Shown one piece after another: positions 44,038 through 53,551 of a stretch of DNA of 64,000 nt. Source of the DNA: Hyphomicrobiales bacterium (GTDB lineage Bacteria; Pseudomonadota; Alphaproteobacteria; Rhizobiales; Rhizobiaceae); the NCBI GenBank assembly GCA_900473185.1, contig UCKU01000025.1, positions 1-64,000 of the forward strand, in the 5' to 3' direction. The notes under the pieces were generated by a model. It did not search any database, was not told the DNA's origin, and was given only the letters and a program-made list of their open reading frames with translations. Each line of letters opens with the position of its first letter. Position 1 is the stretch's first letter. Both the position numbers and the translations under genes were made by a program.

Positions 44038-45816
44038 TCAGAACGAAGCGGAGCGTCTGGCCCTGAAAGGAATGAGAGCGCTTTCGACGATATCCCGGTC
44101 CGCCGCGTCGCCGAAAACACAGGTGCGATTGCGCCCCTTCTTCTTGGCGCAGTAGAGCGCCTCATCGGCCGATGCGATGAGCTGTCGCCAGCCTCCCGCA
44201 CCACAGGCGCCGGAGGCGACGCCGATGCTGACAGTGATCGAGAGAGCGACGCCGGTTTCCGCGTCGCGGATGACATGCGCCTGAATGCGGCTGCGAAGTT
44301 CTTCGGCAAAATCCAGGGTGTTCGAAAGATCCGGTGTGGAAACGAGAACGGCGAATTCCTCGCCGCCATAACGGGCGACGATGTCAGTCGGGCGCATTGC
44401 GCCCTGTAGCAGGGTGGCGATTTCGATGAGCACGGCATCGCCCGTCAGATGGCCATAGGTGTCGTTCACCGTCTTGAAGTGATCGATATCGATCAGCATC
44501 AGGCAGACATCTTCTTCACGCTCCGAAGGGGCATTGCCGAAGCCTTCCAGCGCCCGGCGGTTCCAGACACCGGTCAGCCCGTCCTTTTCGGCCTGCATCT
44601 TCAGGCGAGCCTCATATTCGGCCCGTTCGTCCAGCTTGCCGCGCAGCAATTCCAGCGCTTCGAACAGGCTGCGCATCTCCGGCGCCTTGGAGATCGTCTC
44701 CAGGTCGGTCACGGGGCTGCCGTCTGCGAGCGCGATGATCTGGCGTCGTGCCGTCAGCAGCGGACCGAGCATGTGAAGGCGGATGGAGCGGAACAGCGTA
44801 AACAGCACCGCAAGAGCGGAGGCCGTGATCACAGCGATGACCGCCAGGCGATAGGAAGCGGTGTAGTGCTGGGTCCGGTAGCGCTTCACGACATCGTCGA
44901 GAAAGACCGTGCGCAGCCGTTCGAGCGGCTGCAGTGTCGGAACATAGTCGCGTGTCAGATCAACTGCGGAAACCGAATAATCCCCCGAGATCTTGCCTTG
45001 CTCGATCAATATTTTAACCAGTTCGAGACCAGACCCGAAAAAGATCGTATCGATATCCTTCATGAGTTGCTGAGACAGCGCATCGTGATCGCTGACGATT
45101 TTCTGGCCCTGCATCAGCGTGCGCAGCTCCAGAAGCTTGCCAATGGTGCGGCTTGCGTCGGTGATATGGCTGTCGCGCAGCGGCTGGCGTGTGGCAATCG
45201 GACCCATGATCTGAGAGGCAGCCCGGCCCCCATATTCGCGCATGTCGCTGATCATCCGCCCCGTCAGGAATGGTGCGGTCAGTTCCGACCGGCGGGTGGT
45301 GAAGGCGGCTATGTGCCAGTCGACGACATGCTGGAATGTTTCGATCACCTCGATCATTTCGCCGATCGCGTTCTGCACATCGTCGGGCTCGCGGTCGGCG
45401 AGCGGTGTTGCGGCAACGCGGTCGACGGCTTGGCGAGACCTGCGAAGCTGCGCCCTTGTCTCAGCAAGCGCCGCCTGCAGATCGGGAAGGGAGGAGGATA
45501 CATCGACTTCAGGCGGCACATCGAGCGCCTCGAGCGAGATATCGCTGATGCGCCGGAAGACCTTCAAACGCTCGGTCGCCTGCGCGCTGCTATTTGGCTC
45601 GATCGCCATGATGTCGTTGGCCGGTCCGCGCTCCGCCGACATGCGGCTCGCCGCTTCCAGAACCTGGCGGAAACGCTCGACAGCCCGCAGATTGTCATTG
45701 GTCGAGCGGTAGCTTTCATAAGTCGGAATGAGAGCGCTGGCTGTCAGAATGAGGGTGAGAAACGCCACGATGACGGTCGCAAAGAGCAGCTTTCCCTCAA
45801 GAGTGATGCGGTTCAT
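44038..45816 (-). CDS. membrane diguanylate cyclase (GGDEF)
   Basis: A 592-residue c-di-GMP synthase. TM1 is at about 10-30, an extracytoplasmic helical sensor region of about 290 residues follows, and TM2 is at about 325-345. The GGDEF domain has RYGGEEFAV (484-488) and the inhibitory I-site RPTD five residues earlier, so product inhibition is expected. No EAL domain is present. ATG 45816 follows AAAGGGATCC; an in-frame TTG is 3 nt upstream. Two PilZ proteins in this window are possible effectors but not linked by position. Confidence 0.93.
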   Translation of the reverse strand: MNRITLEGKLLFATVIVAFLTLILTASALIPTYESYRSTNDNLRAVERFRQVLEAASRMSAERGPANDIMAIEPNSSAQATERLKVFRRISDISLEALDVPPEVDVSSSLPDLQAALAETRAQLRRSRQAVDRVAATPLADREPDDVQNAIGEMIEVIETFQHVVDWHIAAFTTRRSELTAPFLTGRMISDMREYGGRAASQIMGPIATRQPLRDSHITDASRTIGKLLELRTLMQGQKIVSDHDALSQQLMKDIDTIFFGSGLELVKILIEQGKISGDYSVSAVDLTRDYVPTLQPLERLRTVFLDDVVKRYRTQHYTASYRLAVIAVITASALAVLFTLFRSIRLHMLGPLLTARRQIIALADGSPVTDLETISKAPEMRSLFEALELLRGKLDERAEYEARLKMQAEKDGLTGVWNRRALEGFGNAPSEREEDVCLMLIDIDHFKTVNDTYGHLTGDAVLIEIATLLQGAMRPTDIVARYGGEEFAVLVSTPDLSNTLDFAEELRSRIQAHVIRDAETGVALSITVSIGVASGACGAGGWRQLIASADEALYCAKKKGRNRTCVFGDAADRDIVESALIPFRARRSASF

Positions 45817-45980
45817 CAAACCGGATCCCTTTCAACACGTCATCCAATCCGGCCCCGTTGCCGGTTTACTGAATATGCTGATATCGGGCATATATTACCG
45901 ATTTCGAGTATAGATCATCGATAATGCCAACAGGGTTAAGAAAAGCGTTGAAGTGAAAGTTATGTGACGGGCTCTATTAA

Positions 45981-47327
45981 CTAGAGGCGTGCAAGATAGG
46001 TGCGATAGTCGAAATCTGACACGGTGCGCAGGTACGCTATTGCTTCCTTGTATTTCGTGTCTCCATACAACTTTCGATAATTATCGCCGAAGATATTGGC
46101 GATGAAGGCCGACTGCCGGAAGGCCTCGACCGCCGTCAGGAAATCATGCGTCAGACGCTTCGCGCCCGGTGATGTAGAGGCGGGCGTCGTTTCTTCTCCC
46201 GGATCGAGATCTGCGTCGAGGCCGAGCAGCATGCCGCCGAGAATGGCCGCCAGCAGCAGATAGGGATTGGCATCCGCACCCGCCACGCGGTGCTCGATGC
46301 GCGCCGCCGGCCCGTTGCTGTCAGGAATGCGAATTGCCGTGCCGCGATGTCCGCTGCCCCAGGTGAGGTCAGTCGGCGCAAACGAGCCCGGCTGGAAACG
46401 GCGATAGGAATTGGCGAAAGGGGCGAAGACGAGCTGCGCCTCCTGCATGGTCTGCAGCATGCCTGCCGTCACCGATTTCAAAAGCCTGGGCTCGCCGCCC
46501 TTGGCATCGAGGATATTGTTGCCATCCCTGTCGATGATGCTGGCATGCACATGCAGACCCGATCCGGCCTGGTCCGAATAGGGCTTGGCCATGCAGGTCG
46601 ATTTCAGCCCATGCTTTCGCGCCGCCTGCTCGGCAACGCGTTTCAGGTAGAGGCAGTCATCGGCCGCAGCCAGCGCGTCGGGCCGGTGCAGCAGGTTGAC
46701 CTCGAACTGGCCGGGGCCGAATTCCGCTGTCGTCGCCTCCGCCGGCAGGTTCATCGCCTTGGCGTAGGCGCGCAGCGTCTGCAGATAGTCGTCGAGCGCA
46801 TCGACAGCGCTCATGTCATAGAGCTGGAAGCCGTTCGGATCGCCGCGATAGGTGAGGCTTGCAGGCGGGGAGGGGGTGCCCGTCTCGCGCCAGTTCTCCT
46901 CGACCACATAGAATTCCAGCTCGGTCGCAACGACCGGTGTGAGCCCGCGCTCGGCATAGCGCTCAAGCACGGAAGCGAGAATGCCGCGCGGGTCCATGAA
47001 GCTGCGGCTGCCGTCGAATTCATGCATCGTGGCAAGCACCTGCATCGATCCCTCGGGCGCCCAGGGCATCGGCGTCAGGCTGCGCCTGTCGGGAATGACA
47101 TTGCCGTCGGGGTCGCCGATCGTCAGCGACAGGCCGGTAATGTCGTCATTGTCATCACCCCAGATATCGAGCGACTGCGTGGAGGTCGGCAGGCGGATAT
47201 CACCGGCCCAGACTTTCTTCTCGGCCGAGAGCGGCAGTTGCTTGCCGCGCAGATCGCCATTCATGCCGACGATCAGGATCTCGAAACGCGGATCGCCCTC
47301 TCCAGCCTGTTTGCCGTTGCTCGCCAT
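45981..47327 (-). CDS. glutamine synthetase-like, gamma-glutamylpolyamine synthetase (PuuA type)
   Basis: A 448-residue type I glutamine synthetase fold. It has ATELEFYVVEENW, the ATP-region GSGLHVHASIIDRDGNN and substrate loop SGHRGTAIRIPDS, with NPYLLLAAILGG near the C-terminus. It lacks the adenylylation tyrosine context of GlnA. It is divergent from a putrescine-type aminotransferase 75 bp away, which supports a role in polyamine or amine catabolism (gamma-glutamyl-putrescine route). ATG 47327 is preferred over 47357. Confidence 0.88.
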   Translation of the reverse strand: MASNGKQAGEGDPRFEILIVGMNGDLRGKQLPLSAEKKVWAGDIRLPTSTQSLDIWGDDNDDITGLSLTIGDPDGNVIPDRRSLTPMPWAPEGSMQVLATMHEFDGSRSFMDPRGILASVLERYAERGLTPVVATELEFYVVEENWRETGTPSPPASLTYRGDPNGFQLYDMSAVDALDDYLQTLRAYAKAMNLPAEATTAEFGPGQFEVNLLHRPDALAAADDCLYLKRVAEQAARKHGLKSTCMAKPYSDQAGSGLHVHASIIDRDGNNILDAKGGEPRLLKSVTAGMLQTMQEAQLVFAPFANSYRRFQPGSFAPTDLTWGSGHRGTAIRIPDSNGPAARIEHRVAGADANPYLLLAAILGGMLLGLDADLDPGEETTPASTSPGAKRLTHDFLTAVEAFRQSAFIANIFGDNYRKLYGDTKYKEAIAYLRTVSDFDYRTYLARL

Positions 47328-47402
47328 GACCTTGAAAATCCTCTCGCAGAAGGCCAAGGTCGTAAACCATCACCGAAAGCCTTTCAATCCGAAGGTCTAA
47401 TC

Positions 47403-48770
47403 ATGTCCGATACTTATCCGCTGTCGAACCTTGCCGCGATCGATGCCGCCCATCATCTGCATCCCTTCTCCGACATGAAGAAACTGAATGCCGACGGTAC
47501 GCGCATTATCCAGCGCGGCGAGGGCGTGCATATCTTCGATGCCAACGGCAAGAAGTATCTCGATGGCTTCGCCGGCCTCTGGTGCGTCAATATCGGCTAT
47601 GGCCGCAAGGAAATCGCCGATGCCGTCGTCAGGCAGATGAATGAGCTTCCCTATTACAACACCTTCTTCGGAACGACCTCGCCGCCAACGACCCTGCTGG
47701 CACAGAAGGTGACGGAGAAGGCCGGGCCGCGCTTCAACCATATCTTCTTCACCGGCTCAGGCTCGGAGGCGAACGACACCTGGTTCCGCATGGCCCGTGT
47801 TTATTGGGCGGCCGTCGGCAAGCCCCAGAAGAAGACGGTCATCGCCCGGCGCAACGGCTATCATGGCTCGACGGTCGCCGGCGCCAGCCTCGGCGGCATG
47901 AAATACATGCATGAACAGGGCGACCTGCCGATCCCGGGCATCGTCCATATCGGCCAGCCCTATTGGTATGGCGAGGGCGGCGATCTCACGCCGGCCGAAT
48001 TCGGTCTGAAGGTTGCCCGCGAACTGGAAGCCAAGATCGATGAACTCGGCGAGGAGAACGTCGCTGCCTTCGTGGCTGAACCGATCCAGGGCGCTGCCGG
48101 CGTTATCATCCCGCCGGAGACCTACTGGCCGGAGATCGACCGCATCTGCAAGGCGCGCAACATCCTGCTTGTGACCGACGAAGTCATTTGCGGCTTCGGT
48201 CGCCTCGGTGAATGGTTCGGCCATCAATATTTCGGCGTCGAGCCGGATTTCGCCCCGGTCGCCAAGGGCCTCTCTTCTGGTTATCTGCCGATCGGCGGCG
48301 TGCTCGTCAGCGATCGCATCGCCGATGTGCTGATCAACGAGGTCGGCGATTTCAATCACGGCTTCACCTATTCCGGCCATCCGGTCTGCGCTGCCGCAGC
48401 CCTCGAAAACCTGCGCATTATCGAGGAGGAGAAGCTGGTCGAGCGCGTGCGCGACGATATAGGTCCCTATTTCGCCAAGAAATGGGGTGAACTGGCTGAG
48501 CATGATTTCGTCGGTCAGGCTGAAAGCGTCGGCCTGATGGGCGGCCTGCAGCTTGCCGCCGACAAGAAGACCCGCACCCGTTTCGAAAAGCCCGATCCGA
48601 TCGGCTCGCTGGTGCGCAATCATGCGCTGGCAAACGGCCTCGTGCTGCGCGCCACCGGCGATCGCATGCTGGCCTCTCCACCGCTCGTCATCAGCCATGA
48701 GGAGGTCGATGAGATGGCACGCATCACCAAGATTGCGTTGGATGCTGCCTGGAAGGAGCTGCGCGCTTAG
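47403..48770 (+). CDS. class III PLP aminotransferase (putrescine/beta-alanine-pyruvate type)
   Basis: A 455-residue omega-transaminase. It has LLVTDEVICGFGRLGEWFG and the PLP lysine at about 287 in AKGLSSGYLPIGGV. N-terminal HHLHPFSDMKKLNADGTRII is typical of the SpuC / putrescine-pyruvate branch. The frame is open for hundreds of codons upstream, but that part is antisense to the glutamine-synthetase-like gene. Its end overlaps the convergent glycosyltransferase gene by 4 nt. Probable donor: putrescine or another omega-amine. Confidence 0.92.
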   Translation: MSDTYPLSNLAAIDAAHHLHPFSDMKKLNADGTRIIQRGEGVHIFDANGKKYLDGFAGLWCVNIGYGRKEIADAVVRQMNELPYYNTFFGTTSPPTTLLAQKVTEKAGPRFNHIFFTGSGSEANDTWFRMARVYWAAVGKPQKKTVIARRNGYHGSTVAGASLGGMKYMHEQGDLPIPGIVHIGQPYWYGEGGDLTPAEFGLKVARELEAKIDELGEENVAAFVAEPIQGAAGVIIPPETYWPEIDRICKARNILLVTDEVICGFGRLGEWFGHQYFGVEPDFAPVAKGLSSGYLPIGGVLVSDRIADVLINEVGDFNHGFTYSGHPVCAAAALENLRIIEEEKLVERVRDDIGPYFAKKWGELAEHDFVGQAESVGLMGGLQLAADKKTRTRFEKPDPIGSLVRNHALANGLVLRATGDRMLASPPLVISHEEVDEMARITKIALDAAWKELRA

Positions 48771-50257
48771 GGGTAGGCGACGGCATAAGCGAATTGATAG
48801 GTGTCACCCGGCTGGCCATAGATATAGGACAGCGTGACGATATGGGTTTCCGGCTGCTTCAAGCCGTTTTGCGCAATGACATCCTTAAAATAGTAATCTG
48901 GCCAGGCCGGCGGTGTCCTGCCCTTGTCGTCGCGCCAGACGAAGACGACGGGATGTTTCGCATCCAGCTGGAACTTCGGCTTGAAGTCCGGATAGAAATA
49001 GGACTGCACCGGGGTGTCAGGCATCTGCAGCCGCATATTGCCGTCGAGATGCGGGTCGTAACCGACGATCAGCCCCGGCTCGCCGCCGATTTCCTTGCGG
49101 ATCGTCTCGGCGAAGCTGGCATAGGGAATGTTCAGCCGCTGATATTTGCCGAAGAGCGGGCCGTAATAGGCGCGCATGGCGAGCACGGCCAGCACGATCC
49201 CCATGATCACGCCACTCACCGCCAGCGATGCGCGCAAGGGTACTGCGGGGTCGACTTCGGCACTGTCTGCCTTCATGCAGATATAGAGCGGCAGGATGAG
49301 GAAGAGTGGCGTCAGCCATCGGTCGGCGACATTGTCGACGCCGGCAAGCAGGATCATCAGCGCAATGGCGCCGATCTCGATCAGCAGGATGCGCCCGGCA
49401 ATTCGTGTCCAGCGGCTGGACGCGCGCCACATTGCCGGCAGCGATTTGGCAAAGAGCGCCAGAAAAATGACGACAGAGACGCCGGCGATGCCGACCATCG
49501 CGGAGATGAAGCGGAAAAAGCCGGTCGATACCTGCGAGAGGAAGCCTTCGCCCGCACCGGTCATCTTGTGCAGCGTGCGGTCGAGGGCAAGGTCGAGATG
49601 CTGCAGGAACCAGAGCGCGTGCGGCAGCACGATGGCGATCGACAGGACGATCGTCAGCGCAAGCCGCCAGTCGAAAATCCGCTTGCGGAAATCGGTGTCG
49701 ATGAGGGCGGCGACCAGGGCGGCAGCAGGGAGAAGGGCGAAATTATACTTCGATATCACGCCAATGCCGGTCGCAATGCCGACGATGGCATAGGAGATCG
49801 CCGAAGGCGTCTTCAGCGTGCGGAAAAAGCCGTAGAGGAACAGCGAGCCGGCAAAGATCGTCGCCACCGAATGGGTCAGATCGCGCTGCGCCTCGAAGAC
49901 GATCTGCGGCACGGTGAGCAGACCGAGCGTCGCCACCACCGCCAGGCTGCTGTTCTTCAATGTCAGACGCGCCGTCAGCCAGTAGAAGACGTAGGAGAGG
50001 AACAGCATGCTGCATTTGAGGAGCGACAGCGAAAACAGCGACACGCCGATGAGCGATGTCACCCCGTACTGCACCCAGTTGTAGAAGGGCGGCTGCGAAT
50101 TATAGCCGAAGGCGAACCATTGCGAGAGCAGCATCTGCTCCGCCTCGTCCAGCTCCAGCGCATTGGGAATGCTGAGCCGCACGATCAGGTGGAGCAGAAA
50201 ATAGGTTCCGAGCACCGCCAGGATCAAATGTGGCCGGCGGCTGAAAAGGCTCTGCAC
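48767..50257 (-). CDS. GT39-type membrane glycosyltransferase (ArnT-like)
   Basis: A 496-residue polytopic protein with about 11 transmembrane segments. N-terminal ALELDEAEQMLLSQWFAFGY places the acidic pair of the first periplasmic loop where GT39/GT83 enzymes bind the lipid-phosphate sugar donor. QPPFYNWVQYG and FEAQRDLTHS follow. It starts at GTG 50257, 1 nt after the GT2 stop, so the two are one operon. It probably transfers a sugar from polyprenyl phosphate to an envelope lipid or protein; rhizobial RgtA-D galacturonosyltransferases have this architecture. Confidence 0.88.
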   Translation of the reverse strand: MQSLFSRRPHLILAVLGTYFLLHLIVRLSIPNALELDEAEQMLLSQWFAFGYNSQPPFYNWVQYGVTSLIGVSLFSLSLLKCSMLFLSYVFYWLTARLTLKNSSLAVVATLGLLTVPQIVFEAQRDLTHSVATIFAGSLFLYGFFRTLKTPSAISYAIVGIATGIGVISKYNFALLPAAALVAALIDTDFRKRIFDWRLALTIVLSIAIVLPHALWFLQHLDLALDRTLHKMTGAGEGFLSQVSTGFFRFISAMVGIAGVSVVIFLALFAKSLPAMWRASSRWTRIAGRILLIEIGAIALMILLAGVDNVADRWLTPLFLILPLYICMKADSAEVDPAVPLRASLAVSGVIMGIVLAVLAMRAYYGPLFGKYQRLNIPYASFAETIRKEIGGEPGLIVGYDPHLDGNMRLQMPDTPVQSYFYPDFKPKFQLDAKHPVVFVWRDDKGRTPPAWPDYYFKDVIAQNGLKQPETHIVTLSYIYGQPGDTYQFAYAVAYP

Positions 50258-50258
50258 G

Positions 50259-51269
50259 TCAGCTTTCTCGGGAGAAGATCTGGCGCACGATATAGTTCGG
50301 CGAGGCGTCGTCGCGATAATAGGTCCGAGCGATCATCTCCGCCAGGATGCCGGTCGTAATCATCTGCACCGACGAGAGCAGCAGCACGACGCCGACCATC
50401 AGCATCGGTCGCGTGCCGATATCGTTGCCCATGATGAACTTGTCGAAGCCGAGATAGAGGAGGATCAGCGCTGCAAGGCCACCGAGGCCGAGGCCGAGCG
50501 AGCCGAAGAAATGGCCCGGACGCGCCTTGTAGCGCATGAAGAACATCACCGACAGCAGGTCGAGGATCACGCGGAAGGTGCGCGAGATGCCGTATTTCGA
50601 GGTGCCGTGCTGGCGTGCGTGATGGGTGACAGCCATTTCGCCGATGCGCGAGCTCGGCACAACACCGGCAACCCAGGCCGGGATAAAGCGGTGCATCTCG
50701 CCCATCAGCTTTACCTGCTTGATGATCGAGGCGCGGTAGATCTTCAGACTGCAGCCATAGTCGTGCAGCTTCACGCCGGTGATGCGGCCGATAAGGTAAT
50801 TCGCGCACCAGGAGGGGATTTTGCGCAGCAGCAGCCCGTCCTGGCGGTTCTTGCGCCAGCCGACGAGCAGGTCGAGTTCGCGCCGTTCCAGCTCCGAGAC
50901 CATCGAAGGGATATCCTTCGGGTCGTTCTGCAGGTCACCGTCCATGGTGGCGATCAGCCGGCCTCGCGCCGTATCGATGCCGGCCTGCATGGCGGCGGTC
51001 TGGCCGAAATTGCGCTGCAACTCGACGATGCGCAGCGTCAGCTCTTCGCGGTTGACGAACTTGCGCGCATTGACAAGCGTTGCGTCCGTACTGCCGTCGT
51101 CGACGAGGATCAGTTCCCAGCGATGCGGATAGTCTACCATCGCCGCGGCAATGCGCTCGACGAGCGGGCCGATGCTTTCTTCCTCGTTGAATACAGGAAC
51201 GACCAGCGACAGTTCGAGCGGTTGCACCTGATCATTCGCATCGCGAATGGACTCTACCGTTGTCTGCAA
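50259..51269 (-). CDS. polyprenyl-phosphate glycosyltransferase (GT2, ArnC/DPM1-like)
   Basis: A 336-residue enzyme. The GT-A domain (about 18-230) begins LELSLVVPVFNEEESIGPLV and has the metal-binding MDGDLQNDP and GCSLKIYR segments. Two C-terminal transmembrane helices (about 255-275 and 290-312) anchor it, as in ArnC and RgtE. TTG 51269 is the only suitable start and is preceded by AGGAG. It makes the polyprenyl-phosphate sugar used by the downstream GT39 protein. Confidence 0.92.
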   Translation of the reverse strand: MQTTVESIRDANDQVQPLELSLVVPVFNEEESIGPLVERIAAAMVDYPHRWELILVDDGSTDATLVNARKFVNREELTLRIVELQRNFGQTAAMQAGIDTARGRLIATMDGDLQNDPKDIPSMVSELERRELDLLVGWRKNRQDGLLLRKIPSWCANYLIGRITGVKLHDYGCSLKIYRASIIKQVKLMGEMHRFIPAWVAGVVPSSRIGEMAVTHHARQHGTSKYGISRTFRVILDLLSVMFFMRYKARPGHFFGSLGLGLGGLAALILLYLGFDKFIMGNDIGTRPMLMVGVVLLLSSVQMITTGILAEMIARTYYRDDASPNYIVRQIFSRES

Positions 51270-51338
51270 CTTTCATTTCTCCTAAAAGGCGCGGCAATGG
51301 AAACCAGCCGCCGCAGCCAAACTTAGGAAGCCTGATAC

Positions 51339-52307
51339 ATGAAGACCCCGAGTGTTGAAAGCGGGCAATCCTGGTTTCTGCGCAATCGCATGAGCCTCCT
51401 GACGGTCGCAATCGTCGCAGCCTATGCACTTTTCATCGAATGGTTCTGGGGCTGGTCGGTCATACTGGAACAATGGGCCGCCGTCGGTCCACGTCCGGTC
51501 CTCGGCGCGCTGATACTCCTGACCAGCACCTATTTCCTGCGTACATGGCGCATCTACGATTATTTTCCACGGGAGACGGCGGGCCGTTTCGCAACGCTCT
51601 TCCGCGTGACCCAGATCCATAACCTTTTAAACATCATGCTGCCCTTCCGCGCCGGCGAGACCAGCTTTCCGGTGCTGATGCGCACGGAATTCGGCATTCC
51701 CCTGACACGCGGGACCTCCGCCCTGCTGGTCATGCGTCTGTTGGACCTGCATGCGCTGCTGGCCGCCGCCGGCCTCGGCTTTGCTGTCGCCGCCCCGAAC
51801 GCCGCCCTTGCCTGGCTTGTCTGGGTCATCTTCCTGTTCCTGCCGGTCTTTGCCTTCGCTGCCCGCAAGCCGCTGCTGCGCCTCGGTGCAAAACTTCTGC
51901 CGCGCAAGGCGCAGGCGCTGCTTCATGAAATCGAGAATGGACTGCCATTCGATGCCGTCGCCTTTAGCCGCGCCTGGGCGATGACCATCGTCAACTGGCT
52001 GGTGAAGGTACTGGTGCTCGCCTGGGCGCTCGGCCTGATGGGCGTGATGCCGATGGCCGCGAGCTTCGGCGGCGCGCTCGGCGGAGAACTCTCCTCCGTG
52101 CTGCCGGTCCACGCGCCCGGTGGCGTCGGCACCTATCCGGCCGGCATCACTGCCGGTGCGATCGCCTTCGGTGCTTCAAGCGAACGCGCTGCGCTGGGTG
52201 CGCTGGCCCAGGCAAGCGTCAACGCCCATCTGCTCATCATCGTCTCGGCCCTGACCGGCACCGCCATCTCGCTTCCCCTCGGCCGCCGCGGCCAAGCTAG
52301 ATCGTAA
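51339..52307 (+). CDS. LPG-synthase-TM / flippase-like membrane protein (PF03706)
   Basis: A 322-residue protein with about eight transmembrane segments. It has FRAGETSFPVLMRTEFGIPL and ELSSVLPVHAPGGVGTYPAG, the two conserved regions of the UPF0104 / AglD-like family. These proteins are suspected lipid flippases or lysylphosphatidylglycerol synthase membrane domains. AGGAAG precedes the ATG. It is divergent from the GT2 gene, separated by 69 bp, and may assist in moving the polyprenyl-linked sugar. Confidence 0.88.
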   Translation: MKTPSVESGQSWFLRNRMSLLTVAIVAAYALFIEWFWGWSVILEQWAAVGPRPVLGALILLTSTYFLRTWRIYDYFPRETAGRFATLFRVTQIHNLLNIMLPFRAGETSFPVLMRTEFGIPLTRGTSALLVMRLLDLHALLAAAGLGFAVAAPNAALAWLVWVIFLFLPVFAFAARKPLLRLGAKLLPRKAQALLHEIENGLPFDAVAFSRAWAMTIVNWLVKVLVLAWALGLMGVMPMAASFGGALGGELSSVLPVHAPGGVGTYPAGITAGAIAFGASSERAALGALAQASVNAHLLIIVSALTGTAISLPLGRRGQARS

Positions 52308-52311
52308 GCTG

Positions 52312-53541
52312 CTAGGTTGTAAGCTCCAGAATGCGCTTGCGCAGAAAGGCCTGTTCCGGCTCCTGCCGGCAGAATGTCAGCGCGGTCTCATAAGCTTGAA
52401 TCGCTTCGGCACGGCGTCCGAGCCGGCGCAGGAAATCCGCCCGCGCTGAATGGGCGAGGTGATAGGTCGTCAGTTCCCCCCTGCCGATGACGGCATCGAC
52501 AAGTGCCAGTCCTTTTTCCGGCCCCTCGGACATGGCGATTGCCACGGCGCGGTTGAGCTCGGCAATAGCTGAGGGATGGGCGGCTATCAGCAAGTCGTAA
52601 TAGAAGGCGATGCGCCGCCAGTCCGTCTCTTCAACGCTGCCGGTCTTCGCGTGCTCTGCCGCGATGGCCGCCTGAACCGTATAGATGCCGATATCAGGCG
52701 TGCGCATGGCGCCTGCGAGCAGCGAAAGCCCCTCTGAAATCTTGCTTCGGTCCCAGCGCGAGCGATCCTGATCGGCAAGCAGCACCAGCGCGCCATCGAC
52801 GTCCTGCCGGACGGCACGGCGCGACTCCTGCAGGAGCAGCAGCGACAGCAGGCCTGCGACGTCAGGATGCGGCAGCAGGGTTGCCAGCAGCCGCGCCAGC
52901 CGGATCGCCTCCGCCGTCAGGTCGGCGCGGACGATCGTGTTGCCTGAGGATGCCGAATAGCCCTCGTTGAAGACGAGGTAGATGACGTGCAGCACCCGGT
53001 CGAGCCGCTCCGGCAGCTCCGCTCCGACGGGCACTTCATAAGGGATATTCTCCGTCCTGATGCGGTTCTTGGCCCGCACGATGCGCTGTGCGACGGTCGG
53101 CGCCGGCACGAGGAAGGCATGGGCAATCTCTTCCGTCGTCAATCCGCAAACCTCGCGCAGCGCCATCGCGGTCTGTGCATCGGCGGCAAGAGCCGGATGG
53201 CAGCAGATGAAGATCAGCCGCAGCATGTCGTCCTCGATCGGTTCCATGTCGCCGATCTCCGTTTCCGTGCCATCAGGGTAAAGGCCGTCCTCGATATGCT
53301 GCAGCGAGGCGTTGAAGCGCGCTCGCCGCCTGAGGTGATCGATCGCCTTGAAGCGGCCGGTCGAAACCAGCCAGGCGACGGGATTGTTGGGCATGCCGTC
53401 AACCGGCCATGTTCGCGCCGCTGCCGCAAAAGCGTCGTGCAGCGCCTCCTCCGCCCGGTCGAAATCGCCGAGCAGGCGGATCAGCGTCGCCAGAACCCGG
53501 CGCGAATGCTGCCGGTAGATATCCTCGATCACCTGTCTCAA
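52312..53541 (-). CDS. ECF42-type sigma factor with C-terminal TPR-like extension
   Basis: A 409-residue sigma factor. Region 2 contains FDRAEEALHDAFAAAARTWP and NNPVAWLVSTGRFKAIDHLR, and region 4 has TEEIAHAFLVPAPTVAQRIV. About 200 C-terminal residues form helical repeats (HPSAIAELNRAVAIAM, FLRRLGRRAEAIQAYETALT), the mark of the ECF42 group. These have no anti-sigma and are cotranscribed with DGPF proteins, as here. TTG 53541 follows GAGGG at 7 nt spacing; a GTG nine bases later is the alternative. Confidence 0.93.
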   Translation of the reverse strand: MRQVIEDIYRQHSRRVLATLIRLLGDFDRAEEALHDAFAAAARTWPVDGMPNNPVAWLVSTGRFKAIDHLRRRARFNASLQHIEDGLYPDGTETEIGDMEPIEDDMLRLIFICCHPALAADAQTAMALREVCGLTTEEIAHAFLVPAPTVAQRIVRAKNRIRTENIPYEVPVGAELPERLDRVLHVIYLVFNEGYSASSGNTIVRADLTAEAIRLARLLATLLPHPDVAGLLSLLLLQESRRAVRQDVDGALVLLADQDRSRWDRSKISEGLSLLAGAMRTPDIGIYTVQAAIAAEHAKTGSVEETDWRRIAFYYDLLIAAHPSAIAELNRAVAIAMSEGPEKGLALVDAVIGRGELTTYHLAHSARADFLRRLGRRAEAIQAYETALTFCRQEPEQAFLRKRILELTT

Positions 53542-53551
53542 GGGCCGACCC

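Noticed and set aside
46290..47402. N-terminal extension of the class III aminotransferase
   Set aside because: The frame stays open but is antisense to the glutamine-synthetase-like gene. The transaminase fold begins at the ATG at 47403.
48794..50359. 521-codon open frame opposite the GT39 gene
   Set aside because: Antisense to a membrane protein; product is Arg/His/Asp-rich, typical of a shadow frame.
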